Counted from the stretch's first letter, positions 28,907 through 38,872 are shown. The stretch is DNA of 64,000 nt from Thalassovita mediterranea (GCA_019448215.1 CP080408.1:2790001-2854000); one strand, 5' to 3'. Notes: a model not told the origin generated them from the sequence alone. Program-made: numbers and translations.

Positions 28907-30691
28907 TTAACCGCCTGTTGGCGCAGCATCCACGAGTTCCAGTTGCGCGCGGCGGCGGCCATTCCACTCGTCACATTTCAGGCGTCCGACCAGATGAAAG
29001 CGCCCTCGCGCCTGCAGCGCATCGCCCAGCGGCGTGCCGACACTGCGCCAGCTCAGCACTTCGACTCGCCCTGTCGTGCTCTCAGCTGTCAGGCGCAGAT
29101 GATTGGCACCGATGGGCCGCGCATGCGTGATCTCCATATCCGTCAGCGCAAAATATGGTTCAGGTGCGCCTTGCCCGAACGGGCCGAGCTGCGCGATGAG
29201 ATCAAAAGTGTCAGGCGACACAGCACCCGCGTCCAGCAAGGCGTCGACTTTCAGTTCCCGCGCCGCATCCCGTTCATCTGAAAAGGCGCTGAGATGGGTA
29301 TTAAGCCAGTCGGAGAACGGCCCGATCTGGTCTGGCTCAAGGCTGAGGCCGCCAGCCATCGCATGACCACCGCCTGAGAGAATATGCCCTTCGCGTGCAG
29401 CCTGGGCGATCGCGTCCCCGATATTCACACCGCGTACAGACCTCGCCGATCCCTTGGCGACTGGACCAAGCTCCCTGCCCCAGCCGATCACGATTGTTGG
29501 CCGGTGGAAGCGGTCCTTGATTCGCCCTGCCACGATGCCGATGACGCCGGGATGCCAATCTTCGCCAGATACGACGAGGGCATGACGGTCAGGATCCTGC
29601 TCCAGCTGACGTTCTGCCTGTGCCGTTGCGATTTCTAGAATATGGGCCTCTACGGCCTTTCGCTCATCATTCAGACCATGAAGCCGCTCTGCGAGTTCAA
29701 TCGCTTCCTGACGGTCATCTGTCGCGAGCAGCTTTGCCGCAAGCCACGGGTCACCGACCCGGCCGCCTGCATTGAGGCGGGGCCCAAGAACGAAGGTCGC
29801 ATGATACACGCTTTCAATCCGGCCGATCCCGGCAACGTCTGCCAGCGCGCGGAGCCCCGGATTTCCGTCACGGGCCATGATCTTCAGCCCCTGATGGACA
29901 AAGGCGCGGTTGGCATCGCGCAAAGGCGACATGTCGCAAAGCGTGCCAAGGGCACAAAGGTCGAGCCAGTCGAGCATGTTGGGCAGGCCGCCAGCAGGCG
30001 CGATATTCCGCTTGCGCGCTTCTGCGTTCAGAGCTGCGAGCATGACATAGACCACGCCAGCCGCCGCGAGGTGGCCATAGCCGGATGTGTCATCCGGCCG
30101 ATTGGGATTTACCAGCGCGGCCACTTCCGGCCATTCATGCCCCATCAGGTGGTGGTCGATGACGATGACCGGCAAGCCAATGCGGTTGGCTTCTTCAAGC
30201 GCTTCCGTCGCCGCAGCCCCACAATCAACCGTGATGACGAGGTCGGCGCCCTGTTCTTTCAGATAGCGAAAGGCAGCTGGAGACGGGCCATAGCCTTCCG
30301 TCAGGCGATCCGGGACGTAGAGGCCAAGCTCTCGCCCCCAGGCGCGAAAGTACCGGGCAAGCAGGGCCGATGAGGTGCCGCCATCGACGTCATAATCAGC
30401 AAAGACAGTAACGTTCCGGCCATCTGCGATCGCGTCCATAATAAGACGCGCCGCCTTCTCCATATCCTTGAAGGTGGAGGGGTCCGGAAATGTGTCACGA
30501 AGCTTCGGCGCCAGAAATCCCGGCGCTGCGCCCGCTTCTACGCCTCGAAGAAAAAGCAGTCTGGAAATAAAGTCCGGCGTGCCAAGCGAAAGGCTCAGCT
30601 GCCGGACCTTGTTGTCGTCGACGTCGGCGAGCGACCAGTATCGATCGCCGAGCGACTGACCGACATTGAACAGGTAGCCGCCGCCCGGCAT
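28907..30691 (-). CDS. recJ: Single-stranded-DNA-specific exonuclease RecJ
   Basis: 5'-3' exonuclease of recombination and mismatch repair. The 594-aa protein has the DHH-family motifs ADYDVDGGTSSA (about 99-110), VDCGA (about 156-160) and IDHHLMG (about 179-185), and the DHHA1 motif SGGGHAMAGG near the C-terminus. ATG 30691 or a GTG one codon earlier starts the gene directly after the glpX stop. The hom-glpX-recJ order is common in alphaproteobacteria. Confidence 0.95.
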   Translation of the reverse strand: MPGGGYLFNVGQSLGDRYWSLADVDDNKVRQLSLSLGTPDFISRLLFLRGVEAGAAPGFLAPKLRDTFPDPSTFKDMEKAARLIMDAIADGRNVTVFADYDVDGGTSSALLARYFRAWGRELGLYVPDRLTEGYGPSPAAFRYLKEQGADLVITVDCGAAATEALEEANRIGLPVIVIDHHLMGHEWPEVAALVNPNRPDDTSGYGHLAAAGVVYVMLAALNAEARKRNIAPAGGLPNMLDWLDLCALGTLCDMSPLRDANRAFVHQGLKIMARDGNPGLRALADVAGIGRIESVYHATFVLGPRLNAGGRVGDPWLAAKLLATDDRQEAIELAERLHGLNDERKAVEAHILEIATAQAERQLEQDPDRHALVVSGEDWHPGVIGIVAGRIKDRFHRPTIVIGWGRELGPVAKGSARSVRGVNIGDAIAQAAREGHILSGGGHAMAGGLSLEPDQIGPFSDWLNTHLSAFSDERDAARELKVDALLDAGAVSPDTFDLIAQLGPFGQGAPEPYFALTDMEITHARPIGANHLRLTAESTTGRVEVLSWRSVGTPLGDALQARGRFHLVGRLKCDEWNGRRRAQLELVDAAPTGG

Positions 30692-30694
30692 CAC

Positions 30695-31651
30695 CTAAGC
30701 GGTGCGGTAGCGCGACTGGATCTTGCGGACCATGCCGTCGGCCGAGCTCATGACGAGCGTATCTGTCGTGATGACGCCAGGACGAACGACGACGCCGTCC
30801 ACCAGGCCGCCCTTTGTTACGCCCGTTGCGCAGAAGACAGTCTCTCCGCTTGCAAGCTCATCAAGATCATACTTGCGATCGAGATCGGTGACGCCAACGC
30901 GCTTGGCGCGTGCGCGCTCATCGTCATTGCGGAAGAAGAGACGGCCCTGCATCTGACCGCCAACGCATTTCAGCGCCGCTGCCGCGAGCACGCCTTCTGG
31001 CGCGCCGCCCTGCCCGATATAAAGGTCGATGCCGGTGTCCGGATTGGTGGTGTTGATCACGCCAGCGACATCGCCATCAGAGATGAGGCTGATGCGGGCG
31101 CCAACGCTGCGGATACTCTCGATGATATCGGCATGACGCGGACGATCGAGAACGCACACCGTCATCGACTCGACAGGCCGTCCTGCAGCTTTCGCCATGG
31201 ACTTGATGTTCTCGGCAGGCGTCGCATCGAGATCGATCACACCTTTTTCGTAACCCGGGCCGATGGCGATCTTGTCCATATAGGTATCAGGCGCGTGCAG
31301 CAGGCCGCCACGCGGCGCAATCGCAAGAACAGCGAGCGCGTTCGCCATATTCTTGGCGGTGAGCGTTGTGCCCTCAAGCGGGTCGAGCGCAATGTCGATC
31401 TCCGGGCCGTTCCCGGTGCCGACTTCCTCGCCGATATACAGCATCGGCGCTTCATCGCGTTCGCCTTCGCCGATCACAATCCGGCCTTTGAAATCAACCG
31501 AGTTGAAAGCCGTGCGCATCGCATCGACAGCGGCCTGGTCAGCGGCTTTCTCATCGCCCAGACCCGCGAGCTTCTGCGCCGCAATCGCCGCCACTTCGGT
31601 TACACGTACCATCGCATCAGCAAGATGCGGGACGAGAATGCTATTTGTCAT
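30695..31651 (-). CDS. glpX: Class II fructose-1,6-bisphosphatase
   Basis: Hydrolyses fructose-1,6-bisphosphate in gluconeogenesis. The 318-aa protein shows the metal-site motifs GEGERDEAPM at 61-70 and DPLEGTT from Asp90, and the GQGGAPEGVLAAAALKC stretch. ATG 31651 begins the family N-terminus MTNSILVPHLADAM; upstream codons are unrelated. It sits 31 bp after hom. Confidence 0.95.
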   Translation of the reverse strand: MTNSILVPHLADAMVRVTEVAAIAAQKLAGLGDEKAADQAAVDAMRTAFNSVDFKGRIVIGEGERDEAPMLYIGEEVGTGNGPEIDIALDPLEGTTLTAKNMANALAVLAIAPRGGLLHAPDTYMDKIAIGPGYEKGVIDLDATPAENIKSMAKAAGRPVESMTVCVLDRPRHADIIESIRSVGARISLISDGDVAGVINTTNPDTGIDLYIGQGGAPEGVLAAAALKCVGGQMQGRLFFRNDDERARAKRVGVTDLDRKYDLDELASGETVFCATGVTKGGLVDGVVVRPGVITTDTLVMSSADGMVRKIQSRYRTA

Positions 31652-31682
31652 ATTCTTCCTCGCAGCCAGAATGGCTGTCCCC

Positions 31683-32969
31683 CTACTCCGATGAAGCCTC
31701 AATGGCCATTATCTGCGGTGTTCCTACATTGGACGCCAGCGACTGCAAGCGCTCGCGTGCATTCGATATCTCCTTGCGTGAACAGAGATGCGTCACGATA
31801 GCAATCGGCGCGGCGCCGTCCTCGTCAGCCGAGTCCTGCAGCAATTTGTCGATCGACACGCCCGCCTCGGCAAGTGCTTCGGTAAGTTCTGCGAGCGAAC
31901 CGGCTTTATCCATCAGCTTGACGCGGACAAAATATGCAGCGGTTTCATCGGCTTCTGCGACAACGAACTTGCGGCGCGCATGGTGTTCGGCGTGACCGAA
32001 CGCTGGGCGCGCAATCGGATTGAAGAGCTTTGCCACGTCGCCCATGACGGCGCTCGCCGTAGGTCCGGGACCTGCGCCGGGGCCTGTCAGCGTAACGGCA
32101 CCTAGCGGATCACCTTCTACACGGACGGTGTTAAGGCTGCCATTGATGCGGGCCAGCGGGTGATTCTTCGGCAGGGCGAATGGCTCGACGCGGCAGACAA
32201 CACCGTCGCCTGCAATCTTGCCCTCTGCGATGAGCTTGATTCGAAGGCCGAGCCTGTCAGCAAGATCGAGGTCAAGCAGCTCGACACCATCGACGCCGGA
32301 CACCGACACTTTTGAGAAGTCGAGGTCGGCTGAGAATGCGATGGCCGCAAGGATGGCCGCCTTGTGAGCCGCGTCCATGCCGGACACGTCGAGGGTCGGG
32401 TCAGCTTCAGCAAAGCCGAGACGCTGAGCCTCAGCCAGAACGGTGTCGTAAGACTTGCCGGTGTCGAGCATCTCGCTCAGCAAAAAGTTACACGTGCCAT
32501 TCAGGATGCCGGTAACGCGGTTGATTTCGACGCCAGCGAGCGAGTCGCGCAGCACGCGGACAATCGGAACACCGCCTGCGACCGCCGCTTCGAAAAGAAG
32601 GTCGACACCGTTCTCGCGCGCAAGCTCTGCAAGGGCCTGCCCATGCATGGCGATGAGCGCCTTGTTGGCGGTTATGACGGATTTCCCGGACTTGATCGCG
32701 GTTTCGACGGCGACCTTGGCAGGACCGTCAGAGCCACCAATCAGCTCCACGAAGACATCGACGGAGTCATCTGCCGCAAGTTTCGCGGCATCATCAAACC
32801 AGCGATAGGAGTCTGTCTCGACAGGCCGGTTGCGGCTCCGGTTACGTGCCGTGACGCCCGTAATCTCGACCTGACCCGGAAGGCGCAGGTTTTCCTGGCG
32901 CTGTACAAGGTCAACGAGACCACAGCCGACATGGCCGAGCCCTGCGATACCGAGCTTCAATGTCTTCAC
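31683..32969 (-). CDS. hom: Homoserine dehydrogenase
   Basis: Reduces aspartate semialdehyde to homoserine on the way to threonine and methionine. The 428-aa protein has an N-terminal nucleotide-binding GLGHVGCG, the catalytic region GGVPIVRVLRDSLAG and NGTCNFLLSEM, and a C-terminal ACT domain (YFVRVKLMDKAGSLAEL) for feedback control. It starts at GTG 32969, with AAGGAG close by, in a four-base GTGA overlap with the aminotransferase gene. Confidence 0.96.
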   Translation of the reverse strand: MKTLKLGIAGLGHVGCGLVDLVQRQENLRLPGQVEITGVTARNRSRNRPVETDSYRWFDDAAKLAADDSVDVFVELIGGSDGPAKVAVETAIKSGKSVITANKALIAMHGQALAELARENGVDLLFEAAVAGGVPIVRVLRDSLAGVEINRVTGILNGTCNFLLSEMLDTGKSYDTVLAEAQRLGFAEADPTLDVSGMDAAHKAAILAAIAFSADLDFSKVSVSGVDGVELLDLDLADRLGLRIKLIAEGKIAGDGVVCRVEPFALPKNHPLARINGSLNTVRVEGDPLGAVTLTGPGAGPGPTASAVMGDVAKLFNPIARPAFGHAEHHARRKFVVAEADETAAYFVRVKLMDKAGSLAELTEALAEAGVSIDKLLQDSADEDGAAPIAIVTHLCSRKEISNARERLQSLASNVGTPQIMAIEASSE

Positions 32970-34195
32970 GACAGCTCCTTTCCTTCAAATACCGGTCCTT
33001 CATTCTCCGCAGCCGCTTTGCCGTGGGTCTGAAGGAATTTCTTGATGTTGCGGGCTGCCTGCCGGATGCGCTGCTCGTTTTCAACCAGCGCGATGCGAAC
33101 ATAGCCTTCGCCGCGCTCTCCGAAGCCAGAACCGGGCGCCACAGCCACGCCTGCCTCATTTATGAGCGCAAGTGAGAATTCGAGACTGCTCATGGATTTG
33201 CACTGCTCGGGCACAGGCGCCCAACAGAACATGGAAGCGGTCGGCTTCGGCACGTCCCATCCGGCACGGCGGAAGCTGTCGACGAGAGTGTCGCGGCGCG
33301 CCCGGTAGATTTCACGGGCTTCAGCGACGCAATCCTGCGGGCCGTCCAGAGCGGCGCAGGCGGCGACCTGAATTGGCGTATAGGCGCCATAGTCGAGGTA
33401 GGACTTCACGCGGCCAAGCGCGCCAATCAGCCGCTCATTGCCCGCCGCAAAACCGATCCGCCAGCCTGCCATGGAGTAGGTCTTCGACAGGGTCGTTGTC
33501 TCAACGGCGATCTCACGTGCGCCTTCGACCTGAAGGATGGATGGTGGCGGATCCTCGAAATAGATTTCGTTGTAGGCAAGATCAGACAGGATCCAGAGAT
33601 CATGCTGACGGGCGATCTTTACGGCTTCGCGGTAGAAATCGAGATCAGCCACAGCGCCTGTCGGGTTGGACGGATAGCAGAGCACCATCGCGGTCGGCGG
33701 CGGCACGCTGTAGCGGATCGCGTGATCAAGATTGGAGAGGTACTGTTCCGGCGTCTGGGCTGGCACGCCGCGGATCGAGGCGCCAGCGATGATGAAGCCG
33801 AACGAGTGCAGCGGATAGGAGGGGTCGGGCGCTAGGATAACGTCGCCCGGGGCGGAAATTGCCTGTGCGAGGTTGGCGAAGCCTTCCTTCGACCCCAGCG
33901 TCACGATGACTTCGCGGTCCTTGTCCAGCGTCACGTCGAAGCGGCGCTTATAGTAATTCACGAGCGAGCGGCGCAGGCCATTGATGCCGCGCGAAGCGGA
34001 ATAGCCATTCACGTCCGGCTTCTGTGCGGTCTCACAAAGCTTGTCGACGATGTGTTTTGGTGTCGGCAGGTCCGGATTGCCCATGCCGAGGTCAATAATA
34101 TCCGCGCCATTCGCCCGCAGCGCCGCCTTGCGACGGTTCACCTGTTCAAAAACATAGGGCGGCAAACGCCTGATCTTATAAAATTCTCCGGCCAT
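32966..34195 (-). CDS. Class I/II aminotransferase (AlaC / LL-DAP-aminotransferase-like)
   Basis: PLP-dependent aminotransferase of 409 aa. The Schiff-base lysine is Lys238 in LSKTYSMAGWRIGF; PSNPTG at 175-180 and SDLAYNEIYF are fold-type I motifs. This group is usually annotated as alanine/valine-pyruvate or LL-diaminopimelate aminotransferase and is often next to hom in alphaproteobacteria. The coupled start of hom supports a role in the aspartate-family or alanine pathway; the substrate is not certain. Confidence 0.9.
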   Translation of the reverse strand: MAGEFYKIRRLPPYVFEQVNRRKAALRANGADIIDLGMGNPDLPTPKHIVDKLCETAQKPDVNGYSASRGINGLRRSLVNYYKRRFDVTLDKDREVIVTLGSKEGFANLAQAISAPGDVILAPDPSYPLHSFGFIIAGASIRGVPAQTPEQYLSNLDHAIRYSVPPPTAMVLCYPSNPTGAVADLDFYREAVKIARQHDLWILSDLAYNEIYFEDPPPSILQVEGAREIAVETTTLSKTYSMAGWRIGFAAGNERLIGALGRVKSYLDYGAYTPIQVAACAALDGPQDCVAEAREIYRARRDTLVDSFRRAGWDVPKPTASMFCWAPVPEQCKSMSSLEFSLALINEAGVAVAPGSGFGERGEGYVRIALVENEQRIRQAARNIKKFLQTHGKAAAENEGPVFEGKELS

Positions 34196-34242
34196 GACCG
34201 AACTCCGCAGGGCAAATGGGCTGTAGCGATGGAAAGGAAGTG

Positions 34243-34674
34243 TCAGCGCCGCGCGCGGGGCCTGTCAAACCTTGCCCGCAGGGAAGCAACTTCCTGATCT
34301 GACAGGAAGTCGGCGGGAGCTGGCCGACCTTCGAGCTTGTTAAGCTGCGCATCGCCCCAGGCCGCGATTTCCTGCGGCGTGAGATAAGTCGGCGCTGAAC
34401 GCGGGTCCTTGAGCATGGCCTGATACAAGGCGCTGCGGCGGCGGACCGCCTCATCCTTGGCGCGCTTGGAGTCCGAGTCCACGCCTTCATCCGTCTCGAC
34501 TTCAGCCTGAGGTAGCGTCGGGACATCAGCAATTTTCGGGAAGCCACGTTCCGCCAATTCCGCCTGGCGCTTTTCATACCATTCCGGCGGCTGCACGGTG
34601 CTGCTCGAGGTCGCAGTTGTCGTGCATCCGACCAGCATCAGCGTAAAAACGGGAATCAACCAGGCTTTCGTCAT
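34243..34674 (-). CDS. Putative lipoprotein of unknown function
   Basis: Protein of 143 aa with a short signal and lipobox LVGC (Cys17), followed by Ser/Thr-rich then charged, mostly helical sequence. I do not recognise the family. It is the first gene of the minus-strand run leading to the aminotransferase and hom, 47 bp ahead, and is divergent from phaC. Confidence 0.75.
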   Translation of the reverse strand: MTKAWLIPVFTLMLVGCTTTATSSSTVQPPEWYEKRQAELAERGFPKIADVPTLPQAEVETDEGVDSDSKRAKDEAVRRRSALYQAMLKDPRSAPTYLTPQEIAAWGDAQLNKLEGRPAPADFLSDQEVASLRARFDRPRARR

Positions 34675-34749
34675 AAACTTCGGTACTCTTCATTCATCCT
34701 GAAACATTTATTCCCTACCGCTGTTTGTGTAGAATAGCGATAGAGGGTG

Positions 34750-36792
34750 ATGAAAAGCACGAGCGATATGAGCGATCCAGAACACCGCACACTGAATGCG
34801 ATCCTCGCTGATCAATCACCTGAGCAGTTACAGGCGATCGGGCAGGCCCTTGCCGAAGCCGCGATCGAGTCGCAGGCGCTGCTCAATGAAGTGCTTGCGA
34901 CAGCGAACCCCGGCGAAGGGCTTACGTCAAACCCAGACCCATTCGGTGTCGGCAACACCTACGGCCGCCTCGGACAGTCGCTGGCGAGCAATCCGCAGGC
35001 CTTGCTCGACGCAAATCTGGAGCTCTGGACCGGCTGGATCAGCCTCTGGAAGGATTTCACGCTCGGTCAGATCAGCGATGCGAAGGACAAGCGCTTCTCT
35101 GACCCCGAATGGTCGTCCAACCCGGCATTCGAGTTCATGCGCAAGGCGTATGAGCTGAACTCATCCTGGATGATGTCGCTGCTGGAGGCCGCGCCTGATC
35201 TTTCGCCAAGCGACAAGCGCAAGGCCCAGTTCTACACGCGCCAGACAATAGACGCGCTGTCCCCGACCAATTTCTTCGCGACCAATCCTGCAGCCCTGCG
35301 CGCCATGTTGAAAACGGGCGGGCAGAGCCTCGTTGACGGCTTGCGGAATGCCCGCGCTGATATCGCCAAAGGTGGCGGCCGCCTGTCGATCAGCCAGTCG
35401 GATGAAACGCCATTTGAGATCGGCAAGAATATCGCAACCGCCCCCGGCAAGGTCGTGTTCCGTAACAAGCTGATCGAGCTACTTCGGTTCGAACCATCCA
35501 CCGAGGATGTTTATGAGCGCCCGCTGCTCATCTTCCCGCCCTGGATCAACAAATACTACATCATGGACCTGCGCGAGGAGAACTCGCTGATCCGCTGGCT
35601 CGTCGACAAGGGCCTGACCGTCTTCGTGGTCTCGTGGCGGTCTGCGGATGCCGTGACGCGTGATTTTACGTGGGATGACTATATCGAACACGGAGCGTTC
35701 GCGGCGATGAACGAAGCCCTCGCCCAAACCGGTGCGGGCAAGCTTAACGCCATTGGCTATTGTATCGGTGGCTCGCTTCTCACCGGGGCGCTTGGCCACA
35801 TGGCGAAGACGGGCGACGAGCGCGTCGCATCGGCCACCTTCTTTGCGTCGCAATCAGACTTCTCCGATGCAGGCGACCTGATGGTGTTCACCGATCCGGA
35901 GTCACTCGGCAGCATCGATTCCGTCATCGACGAGAATAATGGCATCATGCCGGGCGAGATGATGGGCCAGACTTTCAACTGGCTGCGCCCTGTCGACCTC
36001 GTCTGGCGCTACGTTGTCGACAATTACATGATGGGCAAGAAGCCTCGCCCGTTTGACCTTCTGTTCTGGAACGCGGATCAAACGAATATTCCGGGCGAGA
36101 CGCATCGTACCTATCTGAAAAACCTGTATGGAAAGAATGAGCTATCCCAAGGACGTTTCAAAATCTTCGGTGAGCCTGTTTCCATGGGGGACATCTCTAT
36201 TCCCGTCACCATTCAGGCGAGCCGCGAAGACCATATCTGTCCGTGGCACTCCATCTATCGCGGTGCCCAGAAGTATGGCGGCGACGTAAATTTCATCCTG
36301 GCCGGGTCGGGCCACATCGCTGGCGTGATCAACCATCCGAGCGCCGAGAAGTACCAGCACTGGACAAATGAGGGCTTGGCGAAGACGCCAGAGGCCTGGC
36401 TGTCTGGAGCCGAAGAGACCAAGGGCTCATGGTGGCCGACTTGGTGGGAATGGCTTGAGCCTAAGGCGGGCGACCTTCAACCAGCTGAGCCAGTTGAAGA
36501 CAAGGGGCTGGGCGACGCACCCGGCACCTATGTGAAGATGCGCCTCTCTGACATCGCGCAGGGCAAGATGCCCGCGACCGAGTATTCGACGCCTTCCAAG
36601 CCTGACCGCCCGGCCCCAAAGCCGAAGCCGGCCGCCAAAAAGGCGTCTTCGCCTAAGCCCAAACCGGCTGCCGCCAAGGCAAAAAGCAGCTCTACGACTT
36701 CGACGAAGTCAAAGGCGGGCGCGAAGAAGCCGGCCAAGAAAACTGCGTCTCAAGGGAAGAGTGGCAGAAGTGCGTCGAGCCCCAAGGCCTGA
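34750..36792 (+). CDS. phaC: Class I poly(3-hydroxyalkanoate) synthase with basic C-terminal tail
   Basis: Polymerises 3-hydroxyacyl-CoA into PHA storage granules. The alpha/beta-hydrolase core has the lipase-like box GYCIGG with catalytic Cys at about 338, then an Asp in REDHICPW and a His in GSGHIAGVINHP. The core ends near residue 600; the remaining roughly 70 residues form a Lys/Ala/Pro/Ser-rich tail (KPKPAAKKASSPKPKPAAAK), making 680 aa against a usual length of about 590. ATG 34750 is tentative (GTG 34747 and ATG 34768 are alternatives). The 3' end overlaps the convergent argC by 43 bp. Confidence 0.95.
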   Translation: MKSTSDMSDPEHRTLNAILADQSPEQLQAIGQALAEAAIESQALLNEVLATANPGEGLTSNPDPFGVGNTYGRLGQSLASNPQALLDANLELWTGWISLWKDFTLGQISDAKDKRFSDPEWSSNPAFEFMRKAYELNSSWMMSLLEAAPDLSPSDKRKAQFYTRQTIDALSPTNFFATNPAALRAMLKTGGQSLVDGLRNARADIAKGGGRLSISQSDETPFEIGKNIATAPGKVVFRNKLIELLRFEPSTEDVYERPLLIFPPWINKYYIMDLREENSLIRWLVDKGLTVFVVSWRSADAVTRDFTWDDYIEHGAFAAMNEALAQTGAGKLNAIGYCIGGSLLTGALGHMAKTGDERVASATFFASQSDFSDAGDLMVFTDPESLGSIDSVIDENNGIMPGEMMGQTFNWLRPVDLVWRYVVDNYMMGKKPRPFDLLFWNADQTNIPGETHRTYLKNLYGKNELSQGRFKIFGEPVSMGDISIPVTIQASREDHICPWHSIYRGAQKYGGDVNFILAGSGHIAGVINHPSAEKYQHWTNEGLAKTPEAWLSGAEETKGSWWPTWWEWLEPKAGDLQPAEPVEDKGLGDAPGTYVKMRLSDIAQGKMPATEYSTPSKPDRPAPKPKPAAKKASSPKPKPAAAKAKSSSTTSTKSKAGAKKPAKKTASQGKSGRSASSPKA

Positions 36793-37793
36793 TCCCATCC
36801 CATCATAAGGTTGAGGTTCTGGATGGCCTGACCGCTGGACCCTTTGACGAGGTTGTCGATGACCGCGATCACAATCACACGGCCTTTTGCGCTGTCAGGG
36901 AAAACGGCAATCCGGCAATCATTCGTCCCGCGCACATGACGCGTATCCGGCGGCGGTGATCCGAGCGGCAACACGCTGACAAAAGGCTGATCTGCATAGG
37001 CCGCCGACAGAGCTGCATGGACCGAATCGACGTCTCCGCGCAGATGGCAGGTAACGTGTTCACCTCGTGCCATCGGGATCAGGTGGGGCGTGAACGTCAC
37101 TTCGATGTCATTGAGGCCTGCCCGCAGATTAAGCTCCTGCTCAATCTCCGGCGTATGCCGATGGGTGCCGACTCCGTACGCGTGCAAGCCCTCGGTGACT
37201 TCGCTGAAGAGGTTGCCTTCTTTCAGACCCCGCCCTGCCCCGGTCGCACCGGACTTGGCGTCGATAATGATCGCATCACGATCAATAATCATAGGACTCA
37301 TTAGCGGCAGCAGAACCATGAGAATCGCCGTCGGATAGCAACCCGGACAGGCGACAAGATCTGCGCCTTTCATGGCATCGCCAGCGTGTTCGCTAAGGCC
37401 GTAAATTGCAATTGCCGTACGATCGGGCGCGATATGCTCGCGGCCATACGCCTTAGAATAGGCCACTGCATCGCGAAACCGGTAGTCTGACGAGAGATCG
37501 ACGACCTTAACATGGGATGGCAGCGTCTCGATCAGGTCCTGGCTTGTCCCATGCGGCAGGCAGCCGAATGCGACGTCAATGCCGTCCCAATCAACATCCT
37601 CAGCCTTGATGACGTCGAGGTCGTACTTGCCGCGAAGGTGCGGGAAAATATCCGACAGTGTCTTGCCAGCGAGCGCGTTCCCCGTGGCAGCGACGGGCGT
37701 GACAGACGGGTGATTGCGCAGGAGTCGGACGGTCTCAGCGCCGGTATAACCGGACGCGCCCAGAATAGCGGCTTTCAACGGTTGATCGGTCAT
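36750..37793 (-). CDS. argC: N-acetyl-gamma-glutamyl-phosphate reductase
   Basis: NADPH-dependent reductase of arginine synthesis. The 347-aa protein has the dinucleotide motif GASGYTGAE at 12-20, the active-site cysteine in VACPGCYPTA and the C-terminal segment VKGSSGQAIQNLNLMMGW, ending GLDALLPLFP. The conserved C-terminal codons overlap the phaC tail on the other strand (36750-36792). It is separated from rpsI by a terminator. Confidence 0.95.
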   Translation of the reverse strand: MTDQPLKAAILGASGYTGAETVRLLRNHPSVTPVAATGNALAGKTLSDIFPHLRGKYDLDVIKAEDVDWDGIDVAFGCLPHGTSQDLIETLPSHVKVVDLSSDYRFRDAVAYSKAYGREHIAPDRTAIAIYGLSEHAGDAMKGADLVACPGCYPTAILMVLLPLMSPMIIDRDAIIIDAKSGATGAGRGLKEGNLFSEVTEGLHAYGVGTHRHTPEIEQELNLRAGLNDIEVTFTPHLIPMARGEHVTCHLRGDVDSVHAALSAAYADQPFVSVLPLGSPPPDTRHVRGTNDCRIAVFPDSAKGRVIVIAVIDNLVKGSSGQAIQNLNLMMGWDQALGLDALLPLFP

Positions 37794-37824
37794 GAAGCCT
37801 CTTTGTCATGTCAGCGGGCAAAGA

Positions 37825-37856
37825 AAAAGGGCGCTCCGGTTTCGAAGCGCCCTTTT
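37825..37856 (-). terminator. Intrinsic terminator after rpsI
   Basis: An 11-bp perfect stem (37825-37835 with 37846-37856) has the core GGGCGCT/AGCGCCC. On the minus strand it is followed by TTTTTCTTT. It lies between the rpsI stop and the argC start, so it should end the rplM-rpsI transcript. Confidence 0.85.
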
Positions 37857-37881
37857 CGGGAAAAAGATTCTGAATGCGAAC

Positions 37882-38367
37882 CTAGCGCTTCGAGAACTGG
37901 AAGCTGCGGCGTGCTTTTGCACGGCCATACTTCTTACGCTCAACCGTACGCGGGTCGCGGGTCAGGAAGCCGAATGGCTTGAGAACCGAACGCAGGCCTG
38001 GCTCGTAGTTCACGAGTGCGCGGGCAATGCCGTGACGCACAGCGCCAGCCTGACCGGAAAGGCCAGAGCCCTTTACGGTGCAGATCACGTCGAACTCGGT
38101 GCGGCGATCGGTTTCAATCAGCGGCTGTTCGATCACCATGCGCAGAACCGGACGAGCGAAATACTGCTCCTGGTCCTTGCCGTTGACGGTGATCTTGCCG
38201 GTGCCTGGCTTCAGCCAGACGCGAGCCGTTGCGGACTTGCGGCGGCCGGTGCCGTAAGAGCGGCCGAACTCGTCGATCTTTGGCTCTGCAGTGACAACCG
38301 TCTCGGTTGCAGCTTCGCCGCTAGTGACGGTTTTCAGGTCTTCAAGAGAATTGGCGGTATCGGACAT
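37882..38367 (-). CDS. rpsI: 30S ribosomal protein S9
   Basis: Small-subunit protein with the typical [20 protein letters not shown] start and the basic C-terminus [13 protein letters not shown] that reaches the P-site tRNA. At 161 aa it has an extra N-terminal stretch of about 30 residues, acidic and Thr-rich, as in many alphaproteobacteria. It follows rplM after 4 bp. Confidence 0.97.
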   Translation of the reverse strand: MSDTANSLEDLKTVTSGEAATETVVTAEPKIDEFGRSYGTGRRKSATARVWLKPGTGKITVNGKDQEQYFARPVLRMVIEQPLIETDRRTEFDVICTVKGSGLSGQAGAVRHGIARALVNYEPGLRSVLKPFGFLTRDPRTVERKKYGRAKARRSFQFSKR

Positions 38368-38371
38368 ATGA

Positions 38372-38836
38372 TCAGTCGTCTCTCAGATTCTTGACGTTCA
38401 TCGATGCGAAATCGACGGTTTCCGGCTTCTGGGCCTCATGCGGGTGCTCAGACCCTGCATAGACGCGAAGCTTGGAGAATTGCTGGCGGGCGAGCGGGCT
38501 TTCACCCGGCATCATGCGCTTCACAGCGAGCTCAATCGCGCGCTCTGGGAAGCGACCGCCGAGGATCTTCTCTGCCGTGGTCTGCTTAATGCCGCCTGGG
38601 TATCCGGTGTGACGGTAATAGGTCTTGTCACGCAGCTTGTTGCCGGTGAAGCGAGCCTTTTCCGCATTGATCACAACGATATGGTCGCCCGTATCGATGT
38701 GCGGAGTGTAATCAGCGCGGTGCTTGCCGCGCAGGCGTTTGGCGACATATGAAGCAAGGCGACCGACCACAACATCAGTTGCGTCGATAACGATCCACTT
38801 GTTCTCCACGTCAGCTGGTGCGTTATAAGTCTTCAT
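38372..38836 (-). CDS. rplM: 50S ribosomal protein L13
   Basis: Large-subunit protein of 154 aa with the motifs [27 protein letters not shown] and [24 protein letters not shown] 38836 (MKTYNA) follows GAGGAGC at suitable distance. It is first of the rplM-rpsI pair; its promoter is predicted at 38889-38916, inside the divergent gene. Confidence 0.97.
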   Translation of the reverse strand: MKTYNAPADVENKWIVIDATDVVVGRLASYVAKRLRGKHRADYTPHIDTGDHIVVINAEKARFTGNKLRDKTYYRHTGYPGGIKQTTAEKILGGRFPERAIELAVKRMMPGESPLARQQFSKLRVYAGSEHPHEAQKPETVDFASMNVKNLRDD

Positions 38837-38872
38837 TGCTCCTCGGGAGCCTCTCATTCGGAGTGTTGGAAT

